DNA from: Amylostereum areolatum
Lineage: Eukaryota; Basidiomycota; Agaricomycetes; Russulales; Stereaceae
Direction of reading: 5' to 3'
Assembly (NCBI GenBank): GCA_012932865.1
Contig: SAXG01000019.1
Location: 310,001 to 374,000 of the forward strand
Length of the DNA: 64,000 bases
How positions within the stretch are numbered: the stretch's first letter is position 1; every line of letters begins with the position of its first letter. Made by a program: the position numbers and the translations under genes. This document shows positions 1 through 10,848 of this stretch, in pieces. Under the pieces are notes generated by a model that had not been told where the DNA came from, ran no database searches, and worked only from the letters and a program-made list of their open reading frames with translations.

Positions 1-2
1 CG

Positions 3-2194
3 GACAAGACAATTCCCATCTACAACGAGATGCACACCGGTCGTTGGTGGTGGAGTGTTCAGGTAACATGTCTCGACCTCATGCAACAACTCCAGAAATC
101 GCTCGAAGCAATCTGTCCGGGCGCGACCGTGATCCCGCTCATTGTATCTTCCGACAAGACGCAGCTCACGCTGTTCCGGAACAAGTCAGCGTACCCGGTA
201 TACTTGACAATTGGGAATATCCCCAAAGACATCCGGCGCAAGCCCTCGCGCCATGCGCAGGTGCTCGTCGGTTACCTTCCCACCGCCAAACTCAACAAGA
301 TTACGAACAAGGCTGCACGCCGTCGCGCCCTGTCGAACCTGTTCCACGAGTGCATGCATCGCATTCTGAAGCCTGCAAAGCAGTACGGGTTGTCCGGGAT
401 CGCCATGATGAGCGGCGACGGGTGCTGGAGACGATGCCATCCGATCTACGCCACTTTCGTTGGTGACTATCCCGAGCAAGTGTTGGTGACATCAACGCTC
501 ACGGGTGACTGCCCCAAGTGCACTGTCCATCATAACGAACTTGGCGACCACATCCACAACCCTGTTCTCCGCGATATGGACGACATCCGAGACATCTTCA
601 TGGATCTTGAAGACGGCGATGCCTCCGCTTTCCACGCTGCATGCCGCGAGGCTCGACTGAAGCCGACATTTCATCCGTTCTGGGAAGATCTACTGCTAAC
701 CAACATATTCGTCTCGGTTACCCCGGACATTCTCCATCAACTGTATCAAGGAGTGGTCAAACATGTTGTCTCATGGATCCAGGAGCCCGGTGTCTTTGGT
801 ACCGACGAAATCGACGCGCGTTGCCGCCGGATGCCCCCTAACCACCACACTCGACTCTTCATGAGCGGTATCTCGTCGCTGTCACGGATCACAGGATCCG
901 AGCACAAGGATATCTGCCGCATCCTCATGGGTCTCATTGTTGACCTTCCCCTCCCGAACGGCTTGGACCCTGCTCAACTGGTTCGCGCTGTCCGCGCCCT
1001 CCTAGACTTCCTCCACATAGCCCAGTTTCCGTCACACACTGGGGAGACCCTTGACTCTCTTGACGACGTGCTTCGACGGTTTCATGATAACAAGCAGATC
1101 TTCGCCGATCTCGGTGTCCGCGAGCACTTCAACCTTCCCAAGATCCACTCCATGTGCCATTACCGTCCCAGCATCGAGCTTTTTGGTACGACAGACAACT
1201 ACAACACAGAACAGTCGGAGCGTCTCCACATCGATTTCGCGAAGGATGCATATCGAGCAAGTAACCACAAGGACGAATATCCTCAAATGACTACCTGGCT
1301 CGAGCGCCGCGAGAAGATGCAGCGACATTCCGCTTTCATTCAATGGCGTCTCTCTGAGCATCCAGGTGCTTCCGACGTACCCGAACCCGTTTCGGAGACC
1401 CGCTTGCGTGTCCGGCTTACAAAGGAGCCCACGCACAAGGTCGTCTCACTCGACACCCTCAGCGACGAGTACGGTGCGGTAGATGTCTCCGACGCACTGG
1501 CCGACTTCGTCACCCGCCACAACAACCCATCTCTTGGACCTGCGGCCGCTCGGCATGTTGCAGACAACACGCGCATCCCAACGCGGAGTGTGGCCGTATA
1601 TCACCGAATCAAGTTTTGGAATCACAACGAGTTGGGGCGTGATTTTGGCTTAGAAGAAGACGATGCCATTCACGTTCGCCCAAGTCGAACGGACACGCTG
1701 GGAAGGCACGTTCCGGGGCGGTTTGATACTGTGCTGGTGAAAACGTGTTCCGGATCGGCGGGTGGAGCAGGCGCTAATAGTAGGTTCTAGCACCTTTCGC
1801 GCGTAACATGGCACTGCTAACTTTCCTAGATTACAGAGTCGCGCAAGTGCGCGTCGTCTTCAAGATTGCAGCCCGGGCAGCATTTCAGCTCTATGCTAAC
1901 TCGCGGTCGGACGCAGATCCACCCCAACATCTCGCATATGTCGAGTGGTTTACTCCATTCGCAAGGACACCCAATCCGGACGATGGCACCTACACGGTAT
2001 CTCGCTCCATGCGGAACCAGAGGCGAGAGGCGCAGGTGATTCCTGTGGATTCCATTGCACGTAGTGTCCATCTATTCCCGCGTTTCGGGTCTCGTGCCCC
2101 TCGACACTGGACTAGCTTCAATGTCCTTGAAGAATGCACGAGCTTCCGTGTAAATGTTGACCTAGACAAACATACTTACATGACTGTTTATTGA
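3..2194 (+). CDS. Plavaka-type DNA transposase, C-terminal part (runs off left window edge)
   Basis: Exons 3-62, 96-1779 and 1830-2194 encode the C-terminal two thirds of a Plavaka-family (CACTA-like) transposase. The frame is intact and ends in TGA. It is colinear with the complete copy at 42.9-46.2 kb: both carry WWW(S/N)VQ, SSDKTQLTLF, TIGNIPKDIRRKPS, a zinc-finger-like HxxCMxRI stretch, EQVLV(T)xTLxGDCP and NTEQSERLHIDFAKDAYRA. The copies differ at many residues, so they are separate family members rather than a recent duplication. The 50-nt intron at 1780-1829 sits where the other copy has a 51-nt intron. The first putative intron (63-95) is only 33 nt, divisible by three and free of stops, so it may be read through. 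The 5' exons and left transposon end lie outside the window. Strand transfer during cut-and-paste transposition is the family role, and no residue was tested. Confidence 0.9.
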
Positions 2195-2338
2195 ATACCA
2201 CTCCGTTGTAACTGTATACATCTGGCTTTATATCACTGCAATGTCATTTGATTCTCATTGTAATACCGGCCAATCTGATCTACTAGCTAAACAAGAGATT
2301 TCAACGGGACTCGTCGAGATACACGGCTAGCCTGAAGA

Positions 2339-2594
2339 CCGTGAGAATGACGTGAGACCGTCAGTGCGAGCGCGAAGGGCGTGCACTCACCGTGAGAATG
2401 TTTTGAGGCCCTCGGCGGAGGCGTGAAAGCCTGCACTGTCCGTGAGAGCCTCGTGAAGGCCTCCAGAGCAAGCGTGAAAGGCCTGCAAGGTCCGTGAGAA
2501 CGTCCAAAAGGCCTTCAGAGCAAGCGTGAAGGATGTGCACCGACCGTGAGAACGTCGTGAAGACCCGTTTGAGGCCGTTTGGGGCCGTTTGCGC
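2339..2594. repeat. 51-bp tandem repeat, about five units
   Basis: Units begin with CCGTGAGA at 2339, 2390, 2440, 2492 and 2544, giving a period of 50-52 bp. They share a core of CCGTGAGAAyG, then GTGAAGGCC, then AGCGTGAAgG-TGCA. The units have diverged from one another. The array lies 145 bp past the stop of the Plavaka transposase, where CACTA-like elements carry subterminal repeats that bind the transposase, so it may belong to the right end of that transposon. No matching inverted terminus can be shown because the left end is outside the window. The remainder, 2595-2811, holds a C9 run near 2664 and nothing recognisable. Confidence 0.8.
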
Positions 2595-2811
2595 ACGTTA
2601 GAGAACCCCCTGCTATATAGCGGGGGTTTGCACGAGATTTGCAGAATGGGGTTTTCCTGATGCCCCCCCCCCATTGTTTGGAAAAACAATTGGAAGGAAA
2701 GGCAACCTTTGGTAGCATATCCCCTAACACATTTCCCTAAACCCCCGAACAACTAGGTATCATCTGGGAAAGAGGAAAACCCGATATATCTAGGAAAGTG
2801 TTTAAACCCAC

Positions 2812-3756
2812 TTTTGATCTGACACCGCGTCACCTGCAAACGCCTGTGTCGCCCTCGCCACCCCGCGTCACCTGCAACGCTCGCGTCACCTGCGACTCCC
2901 CCATCACCTGCGACTCCCTCAATGCCCCCGTCGCCCGCATAACCCCCGTCACCCTCGCTGCCCGTGTCACCCTCGCTGCCCGCGTCACCCGCGACGCCCT
3001 CGATGCCCCCATCGCCCGCGCCGCCCGCGCCACCCTCGTCGCCCCCTCACTCCTCCCGCCCATGTCATCCCTTTAGCTTCGCCTCGCCTCGCTCCCGCCG
3101 CCCTGCCTCGCTCTCGCCGCCTTGCTCCCATTGCCTTAGTTGCCCCACCCTTGCCACCCCTCATCTCGGCCTGGTTGTCCCGCTCTCGCCGCCCGATGTT
3201 GTAGATTATGTTTGTTAGAATATGTTATACTATATAGTTCATAATATAAAAAGTGTTATCATGTCCTTTTAAATGAGTGATTCTGGTGTACAAGCAAAAT
3301 AATACTGGAAGTAGCCTGGGTTTGGTATGTATTGTACAGAAGTTTAGTATCAGTTACCCCCAGTTGAGCCTTGAGTTTCCCAAACCCCTGTAAGTGTGCC
3401 GCTTACAGCCGTTCCTCTTCGGTGTCCTCGGGCTGCCGCTCTCGGACTCTCTCATGCTTCCTGAACATTGTGCTTGTTTGCTTGTATGTCAGACGAGGCC
3501 TTATAGCCTCGTCCGTCTCACATGTACCGACATTCTTTCTTTTCCCCGAATATCACGTTGTGATCTCCTTTATATCACTGCGTGATCTCTTCTCCTTCGC
3601 CTTCCTGTCTCAGTGTTGCCCGCACTCGGTGCAGGCTTCCAACCCCCCAATAGACTTGGGTTTCAGACAAGTTTTGGAGTTCGGCTGTTTTGGGTGTTTC
3701 ATCGGTTGCTCAACTCAGCAACTCATCAAAACAGACCCCAACTCAATGTGTTATTT
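2812..3756. repeat. Interspersed repeat, copy 1: GC-rich minisatellite plus conserved tail
   Basis: The left part (about 2812-3065) is a short-period minisatellite of 9-nt steps resembling CCCGCGTCA/CCCTCGCTG. It is followed by a unique tail that matches copy 2 (53.96-55.27 kb) almost base for base. The tail includes TGTTATACTATATAGTT, GTGATTCTGGTGTACAAGCA and the final GTGTTATTTTGCTGATG. The two copies diverge immediately after GATG at 3756 and 55265, which marks the right end of the repeat. The left boundary is unclear because the minisatellite length differs. A 253-bp solo LTR is inserted in the tail (3389-3641). No protein-coding function is supported for this copy. Confidence 0.8.
3389..3641. 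mobile_element. Solo LTR of an LTR retrotransposon (253 bp, TG...CA, 5-bp target duplication)
   Basis: Copy 2 of the surrounding repeat lacks this segment: there the sequence runs straight from GAGTTTCCCAAACC into CCCCAATAGACT. Here a 253-bp block starts TGTAAGTG, ends GGCTTCCA and is flanked on both sides by ACCCC (3384-3388 and 3642-3646). TG...CA termini with a 5-bp direct repeat at an otherwise empty site are the hallmark of an LTR left by recombination between two LTRs. Internal hairpins are visible: TGTAAG-7nt-CTTACA at the start, and GACGAGGC-6nt-GCCTCGTC near 3493. No internal retroelement sequence remains, and the parent family was not identified. Confidence 0.9.
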
Positions 3757-4325
3757 TGCTGATGTACGCGTCAAAGCGAGCGTCGTCGGACACATTTCGG
3801 GATGGTTCTGATGAGCAGGGGTCAGGCTTGCGAAAAAAGCAACGCGCCTGATAAGAAGCATGTTCAAGGTAAAGATATGGATAGGAAGGAATTCGATAGG
3901 CTTCCCATTCATCGTGATTTACAACATGGCGGACAACGTACGTAGGATTTCTTTGTAACATAACGCGTCAATCCTCCCCACCCCAAGAACTTCATACCGT
4001 GTCCCCACACATGCACCGACTCAAGTCCGTACGCTCGACACCATCAAAGGGTCAGCGAGCCTCCTCAGGGTTTCCTCCATATCCCGTTTGAAGCGCGTCA
4101 ATCCTTTAGGTAGTACCTCGTGAGCTCTGTGACTCCTGCTCTGATATTGGATACAAGTGCCTACATCGGTTTGCGAGCGCGCTCTGCGGATTTCACATCG
4201 GACTGGTCCCCTTGCTATCGCCTCGGTATGACCAGATCGACCGTCGTAATTGCGTCACTAATAGGATTGTGCACGCTGATGCGGGCTTCTTCGGGCCTAA
4301 GAGTGTCGCAGCTGATCCTGAAAGG
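3757..4325. other. Intergenic, nothing recognised
   Basis: This stretch lies between the interspersed repeat and the 3' end of the STE3-like gene. I checked both strands for short open frames ending in a CaaX box, as fungal pheromone precursors would, and found none. Confidence 0.5.
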
Positions 4326-5818
4326 CTACGCGTGAGTATCGAGTGGGGCGAGCAGTGGTCGACGAACGCACATGCTGGCCTCTCGGTCTCCCAGTTTTTC
4401 ATGCCCGCTGAGTGCATCGTTCGAAAGGGCCGATCGGACATCTTTTTCCGCTGGTTCTTCCTGTGTGAGAGCTTCGACATCTTGGATGGTCGGCGCTAAG
4501 AACGACGATTCTGGCCTGAAATGGGCAGTCAGAGACGGGTCGCATGACGACACTGCGCACAGCCAAAGAAAACTTACGTAGACTGGATTGTACCTCCACG
4601 GACTCGGCCCGGGGTAAAAGCCATACTGCCCAACTCGGGGGGCGATGGCGGCACCCAATGAAAGGGGCGCACGGCGGTCCAGAACATGCGACGGTACGTC
4701 GCTCGAGCTTCCCCGGTTAGACCAAATATTAGAAAGTACACGAGCGCCAGAGGAGAATTTTTCCACATGAGCAATCGAATACTGAGTTCGTTCCACTTGT
4801 CTGTTTTCCACTCTGATGCGAGCAACTGAACAGGTTCCCAGTCGTCGTGTATTGCAGACCATCCTGGCCAAAATGGAAGGCCGGTGGTCGCGTTGTTGAT
4901 CGTCTGCAAAACGCTCCGTGTGATATTTAGGATCCCAAGAGGCAATGTGATTATCGTGTCGAGGCATCCTATGGCCAGGATACGGAAGAAGTTTGAACGG
5001 TGCATTGTTGTATTACTCTGTAAAATGCTGTTTATTTCCCTTTTTTCCCGCAGAAATAGCCACAATAGTTTGGCTATCCTTCGTTAGTTAGAAGACGGCG
5101 ATGATAAGGAGATTGCTTACGACTATATAAGAATACCGATATGAGAGGGAAAAGAGCTTGCCATGGCAGCGTGATGAGCATTGACGCCCCCGAGGTGTAC
5201 GTCACGGCCGCGCAGCCGAGCTCCTCGAAAATTGCAAAACGCTCCAGTTGAACAATGTAGTCTGTAAAGCCAAGTAAGCGAACAAAGGTACTGTTGAGAG
5301 TGGACTTGGGTTTACACAGGGCCATGATCAAAGTTGGAAATCCCAGACCGAGGGATACATCCACAGCAAGCTCGTAAGCTCTCTAGAAGGCTACATCAAC
5401 ACAACATACGGACCCAAGTCGTATGACTTGCCTCTCGACGGCTAAGGGGTCCTACGGTCCTGCGAGAAATTATCTTATACAGTCGACGAGTGAGGATTAG
5501 TGAGCATGCTGGTACTCCGACATTCGCCCCCACTTGTATGTGAATAGCTGCATTCGTCCCGTGTCAATTCTGCCTGTGCACAGCAACTTGCATGTGGCAC
5601 TCACCGATGTCGCACCAGATGGGAGCCGGATTGTTGGCATTATCGGCCCATTGAATCGTGTCGACTCCGATAACGATCGAGTAGGCGAAAAGCCAGCAAC
5701 CGAGCATCAATATGCCTGCGTTCCATGCCTGTGGGATAGAACGCGAAAGCAAAGAGAGCATGACCAGAAAGGCGGCAATAATGTTGACCATGGGAACTAG
5801 CGGATACGTCGGGTCCAT
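4326..5818 (-). CDS. STE3-like: STE3-type pheromone receptor (seven-helix GPCR)
   Basis: Six exons: 5818-5605, 5532-5432, 5382-5316, 5261-5121, 5073-4578 and 4515-4326. They give 402 residues with every junction in frame. The protein begins MDPTYPLVPMVN and carries family landmarks in order: a WxDNxNxPAPIWCDI motif after helix 2, GxPACSLxLTRRLYKI in helix 3, RAYELAxDxxLGxGxP in helix 4, RFxIFEELGC with a following extracellular loop, and PLGILNI and FWPGW in helices 6-7. The cytoplasmic tail is about 100 residues, ending DTHA. Such receptors bind lipopeptide pheromones and signal through a G protein to a MAP kinase cascade. Intron 2 (5431-5383) is GC-AG: the donor is GCAAGT and only this choice keeps the frame. 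No pheromone precursor or second receptor was found nearby, so a B mating-type locus and a non-mating STE3 paralogue are both possible. Confidence 0.92.
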
Positions 5819-6752
5819 TGCGTGCGATGTGAGGTGGGAGGGGATGCTGACCTGGAAGCTGCTGGCGCCGCGCAAAACGGTCACCAAGATATATGAACCT
5901 GAGGGAGGCGATACATATCGGGTACTCACCTGTGGCGGCGGGACATCGACATCGACGGAACAACTGAATGATGGACTCGTTGGTAGATGGGAAGTATGAT
6001 CCACAGTCTGAAACTAGTAGTATCGCTGTTGGAGAAAGAGATGATAATGTAACTTACATGCACGTGGGACTTGGACCCTGCGATGACAGCGACAACTGGT
6101 GATGTCGTGGGTCAACGACGGACTATTCTCCGAGTCTGCGCCAGCGAACTCTATAGCAGCACTCGAGAAAAGCTATCCGCCTGTTGAGGATGTAGTGCTA
6201 CTGCCCACCCTGTATTATAAGTACGCACGTTGGAAGCAGTACTACTGCCCACATTGGATCATTAGCGCTTTAGCGCGTTGTAAACACTGTGCAGGCGGGA
6301 GAAGGATGGCTGATGGAGCGGCGCACGGATGGTGGCATGATGTAGCATGATGGAACTTTGAAGAGTTCAAGGAAGCGGCGTCTTCTCTACACGTCTCCGA
6401 TGTGCACACGCAGACAGATGGGAGCTCGCAGTGACTGTAGCGATGAATACTGGACTTGTACTGGACGACGCCAGCCTGAAGCAGGCCGGAAGGCACAGGG
6501 AGGTTCGTTAAGAAAATTGAAGTATTTTCGCCCGGATCTCGCAGTTTGGCTGTCAATCCGCTACGTCAAGCGGTCACGCGGGGAAGAAAATACGCCGGAT
6601 TTGCCCCGAACTTCCGGAGAGATGATGCGTGTCGCCGGGCGGGTGTCGCGTGTCATTCTCACCTCCGTCCCTTTCCCCCTCAATTTTGCCATTCACTTTC
6701 GTCCACAGGACACGTCGCCCGCTTCTTATACTTCGTTCACGGGCGTTTCGCC
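5819..6752. promoter_or_regulatory. Shared upstream region of the divergent STE3-like and ERV41 genes
   Basis: These 934 bp separate two head-to-head genes and must hold both promoters. A TATA-like stretch (TATTATAAG, near 6213) lies in the middle. Open frames within it read as chance. One of them, 6099-6350, ends HDVA and was considered and rejected as a CaaX protein. Confidence 0.5.
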
Positions 6753-8543
6753 ATGTCGCACTCCGAGCCCTCGCTCCTCGACAAGCTCGACAGCATGGCG
6801 CCCGCCCCGCTCAAGAGCTTCGACGCGTTTCCCAAGCTGCCGTCGACCTACAAGGCCCGCTCCGAATCCCGCGGATTTCTCACCGTTTTCGTCGGCCTCC
6901 TCGCCTTTCTGCTCGTCTTGAACGACATCGGCGAGTACCTGTGGGGATGGCCCGATTACGAGTTTAGCGTCGACCGCGACCAGAACAGCTTTATGGACGT
7001 GAACGTCGACATGGTCATCAACATGCCCTGCCGCTGTGCGTGGTTACCACTTTGTTCGCTGCTTTCCTTTGCTGATGCGTCTTTTTTTCGCTTTCTAGAT
7101 CTGAGCGTTGATTTGAAGGACGCGGTGGGGGACAGGCTGTATCTGAGCAAAGGGCTTCGGCGTGACGGGGTGAGTAACCATGGGTGGCCATTGGTACGGT
7201 TCACTCACGCGTCTTCCAGACACTCTTCGACGTCGGGCAGGCCACGACGCTCAAGGAGCACGCAGCAGCGTTGTCAGCACGACAAGCCGTATCGCAGTCG
7301 CGCAAATCTCGCGGGTTCTTCTCTCTCTTCCAGCGGTCCAAAAACCTGTACAAGCCGACGTACAACTACAAGGCGGACGGCAGCGCGTGCAGGGTGTACG
7401 GCTCTCTGTCCGTGAAAAAGGTGACGGGTGAGTGTTCCGCGCTTTCGCCTTGGCTCGGAAGCTGACCGTGACGTCTAGCCAACCTGCACATCACCACGCT
7501 TGGCCACGGCTACTCGAGTAACGTCCATGTCCCACACAACCGTGAGTAAGTTCCAATGGCCAGACTTCTTTGTTATCTGACGCATGGCAGTGATGAACCT
7601 CTCGCACGTCGTAACTGAATTCTCCTTCGGACCCCACTTCCCTGAGATCGTCCAGCCCCTCGACAACTCGTTCGAGATAACACACGATCGTGAGTCCTCC
7701 GCGTCCCTCCTCACCCCTGCACTCTCTGACCTTCGTCCCCCAGCCTTCGTCGGCTACCAATACTTCCTCCGCGTCGTCCCCACAACCTACGTCGCCCCAC
7801 GCACCGCCCCGCTCGACACGAACCAATACTCGGTCACGCACTACACCCGCGTGTACGAGCACAACCGGGGCACGCCCGGCATCTTCTTCAAATTCGACCT
7901 GGAGCCCGTGCGGCTGACGCTGATCCAGCGCACGACAACGCTCGCGCAGCTCTTCATCCGCTGCGTCGGCGTCGTCGGCGGCGTCTTCGTCTGCGCCGCC
8001 TGGGCGCTGCGCATCACCACGCGCGTGTCCACGGCCGTGCTCGGGCCCTCGGACGACGACAGCATCGCGCCCTCGCCCTCCGCGCGCGCGACCGGCCTCC
8101 GCCACAAGTGGGTCGGCGGCGAGCTGCGCGCGCGCCCGGGCAGCATCGGCGGCGGGCGCGTCATGCGCCAGGGAAACAGCTGGGTCGTCGAGGGCGCCAA
8201 CGCGGGCGGGTCGCCGTACTCGAGCTACGCGACGACGCCCGTGTCGCCGTACCCCGCGTCCCCCGCCGCGCCGCCCCCACCCCCGCCGATGTCCGCGCGC
8301 TCGGTCAGCGCCGAGGCGACGCGCGGGTTGGGGCTCGGGTCCCCGATGTTTGGGCCGGGACCGCGCTCGCCGGCGGTGAACAGCCCGATGAGCGTGAGCT
8401 CGCCGTATCTGCCGCATAGTCCGGCGGTGGGGAGTCCGCTCGGGCATGGGACGCCTTCCTATCAGGTCTTCCCGCCGACGCCTTCGCCGGGGCAAAGCTT
8501 TGGGATTCCGAGGATGCCGTCTGGGGGGAAGAAGGACGATTAG
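6753..8543 (+). CDS. ERV41: ERV41/ERGIC2-like ER-Golgi cargo receptor
   Basis: Exons 6753-7035, 7099-7169, 7220-7427, 7479-7541, 7591-7689 and 7744-8543 give 507 residues. The protein cycles between ER and Golgi in COPII and COPI vesicles, normally as a complex with ERV46. The N-terminal ERGIC_N domain has LKSFDAFPKLP and a first membrane helix at residues 41-59. The luminal part carries GSACRVYGSLSVKKVTANLH, ITTLGHGYSS, NLMNLSHVVTEFSFGP, a TNQYSV motif and RGTPGIFFKFDLEP, all typical of the COPIIcoated_ERV domain. The second helix lies near residues 309-331. After it comes a Ser/Pro-rich cytosolic tail of about 170 residues with several SPAVxSP motifs, much longer than in yeast Erv41. The start was chosen because it opens directly onto the conserved N terminus. 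Confidence 0.95.
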
Positions 8544-9288
8544 ATGTGGGCTGGTGGTGGTGGTGGTGGTGGGTGGTCTCAGTCTATTCACGTCGTGCCG
8601 TCGGCTGTATCATAGTCTCCGTCTGCGTGTTTTGGAATTGCATCAGTCAAGTTTTTCTTTCTCGTCCTTTCGCGTTTCGAGTAGGTCACACGGGAGAGTG
8701 ATCCACTCCAGAGTCTGAGGTGCATCGTGTTTGTGCATTCCCTCCCTTCGTTCAGCATATTGTTTTCATTCATTTATATAATGGTCATCCGCGGTTCATA
8801 TAATTACAAACGTCGAGTCAAAATGCTCGGAGACCCGGGATGACGCACGCGACGTCCGCGGTGTTCCGTTGAGCAGACGCGTACGGCCAAGTTTACATCT
8901 CGAAGAGCGCCTTTTACGCGCTTCGCTCTCCGAATTAGCCCATCTGCTCCGCCCGTCGCGATAAACGCCTCCTAGAGCCTCACGAGCGCAGACTCGCCCT
9001 GGAAACTCGGTGGAGAAAGCCGGATCCTGAGATCTGAGAGCGTGGCCTGATATACGCACCGCGGTTCGAGGCCGGGCAATCCGAAGTCGAATGCACGTGG
9101 ACGCAGCTGCCGGGGACGGGGACATCATGCGAGGCAGTCCCAGCAACGAGGCCGCCGATCTCCTGCGTTGTCCTCCTTTTTCTCCCCCCTCAGGCCATCC
9201 TGCCCACCCCGCCCTCGCCCTCCTCCCCACATTTTTCTCCGATCCCACATACACCACCACCGGTCCCGTCGACCCCGCCGCCCCCATC
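8544..9288. other. Intergenic with (TGG)n tract
   Basis: A short TGG repeat (about 8554-8576) lies just after the ERV41 stop, in the expected 3' UTR. The rest is the upstream region of the hydrolase gene. The long antisense frame across it has no support. Confidence 0.5.
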
Positions 9289-9879
9289 ATGTCCCCCACC
9301 GCCATCGACGCCCTCGCAGACCACAAAAGCCGCCGCGTGCTCCTCATCATCGACGCCCAGGCCGGCATGCTCGCCGCGCCCCCCAAGGGCGTGCCCAACT
9401 CCGCCGCCGTCGACGCCAACATCGCCCACGTCCTCGCCGCCGCCCGCGACGCCGCGCACCCGCCGCTGATCGTGCACGTCCGGAACTGCGGCGAACCGGG
9501 CGAGCCGGACGAGAAGGGCACCGCCGGCTGGGAGCTCGTGCACGCGCCGCGCCCGATGGAGCCCGTGCTCGACAAGCTGAAGAACAACGCGTTCGCGGGC
9601 ACGACGCTCGGCGCGCTCGTCGCGCCCGAGGACATGCTCGTCGTCGTCGGCTGCCAGAGCGACTTCTGCATCCGCGCGACCTGCAGCGCCGCGCTCGGGC
9701 GCGGGAACGACGTCGTGCTCATCCGCGGCGCGCACGCGACGTACGATCGGGTGGAGGTGCTCGCGGGCGGGGGCATCACCGAGGCGAAGCTGGTCGAGAG
9801 GGAGATCGAGGCGGAGCTGTCGGAGGCGGGCGTGATCTTGTTGGATGTGGAGGAGGTGGAGGATCTTTTCAACGATTGA
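9289..9879 (+). CDS. Isochorismatase-like cysteine hydrolase
   Basis: A single-exon gene of 196 residues with the compact isochorismatase/nicotinamidase fold. The three catalytic positions can be placed: Asp22 in LLIIDAQAG, Lys96 in LDKLKNNAF and the nucleophile Cys127 in GCQSDFCIRATC. The cis-peptide region VVVGCQSD precedes the nucleophile. The C terminus is acidic (VEEVEDLF). The substrate is unknown, because the family includes nicotinamidases, N-carbamoyl hydrolases and many unassigned members. An upstream in-frame ATG at 9091 would add 66 unconserved residues. The ATG at 9289 starts 13 residues before the fold and is preferred. No intron is needed, which is unusual in this window. Confidence 0.88.
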   Translation: MSPTAIDALADHKSRRVLLIIDAQAGMLAAPPKGVPNSAAVDANIAHVLAAARDAAHPPLIVHVRNCGEPGEPDEKGTAGWELVHAPRPMEPVLDKLKNNAFAGTTLGALVAPEDMLVVVGCQSDFCIRATCSAALGRGNDVVLIRGAHATYDRVEVLAGGGITEAKLVEREIEAELSEAGVILLDVEEVEDLFND

Positions 9880-10848
9880 CCAGGCTGGGCTCTCGGGATT
9901 GGCGCTTTTGGATCATCGGGGCGGAGAGTGTGTCGGTCGCGACGTCGCTGTCACTAGAGGCTGGTAGGAGGTGGACGCGGTCGGTCGGCGGTCGTTGAGT
10001 CGAGTTTCTCGTCTTGCTTTCTTCGCGCGCCGTACTCTAATGCAATTTTGCCCTCAGGATGTTCTGACGCTCATGTTCTTTCTCTTTCACTCTTCATCTT
10101 TCATCGAGGATCGCTTTGTCTGTAAATCACACGGGTCTCGCTCTGTTTTGCACGCTGTTGTACGGTACGCGTTGGGTTTTCTCTTGATCTTGGACGATCT
10201 CGTGGCTGGAATGTACTGGTCAAGAACTTGTTCTGCGTGGACGACTTGCAATTGCCTGAAGACGACTCAAAGAGTCAGAAGAAGTGAGGTGGAATCACGT
10301 GACGGAGTATCTACCGCCAACAATGGCACCACGTCTCTTGCGTTGTGCCCTCAAGCCTTCGTCCATCAGCGCATCAGCGCCGGTCCTCGTTCCTTGCACT
10401 CGGAGAATCGGAACATGCACCTCGTGACTCGAGCACGACAGGTGGAAAAAGGAATAGCTCGGTAAGCTCGATGGCCTGTTTTCTGGAAGGAGTTTAGTCG
10501 AGAAGGACTCGCAGAAAACGAGTCAGAGCGCGCGCCGCGAACAGGTCACAACAACAGCCGGTTGCGAAACCTGGGTTCAGTCAAGGGTGTGTTGGAGCCG
10601 GCTTTCCGTGCCGATGGAGGGCGCGCGGCTGTCTCCAATGTACACGGTTACATGTACCGTGAGCGGCGAAGCGGAGCAGGGCGAAGGGACGCCAGCCGAT
10701 ATGATGCCATTTGTGCGACACCCACCCCACGCATCACCTCCACCGGGACGATGCCCCGACCCAAGGCCATGTTCAGACCACGCCGTGTTTGCGTGATGCT
10801 GTAAGGGAGATCGAGAGACGGCCCACGACCTCCTCGAAAACACAATTT
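9880..10848. other. Intergenic, nothing recognised
   Basis: This lies between the convergent hydrolase and F-box genes. Open frames on both strands have no recognisable motif and are taken as chance. Confidence 0.5.

Noticed and set aside
6099..6350. Short frame ending HDVA, considered as a pheromone precursor
   Set aside because: No cysteine at the CaaX position and no typical precursor features.
7491..8591. 366-codon Arg-rich open frame antisense to ERV41
   Set aside because: Shadow of a GC-rich coding exon. Composition is dominated by Arg/Ala and it overlaps a clear conserved gene.
9061..9090. GGTTCGAGGCC resembling a tRNA B box
   Set aside because: No matching A box or acceptor stem nearby.
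8796..9872. 358-codon open frame antisense to the isochorismatase-like gene
   Set aside because: No motif. It follows from codon bias of the sense gene.
9971..10465. 164-codon open frame after the hydrolase gene
   Set aside because: No recognisable motif, odd composition, and it lies in a 3' region.
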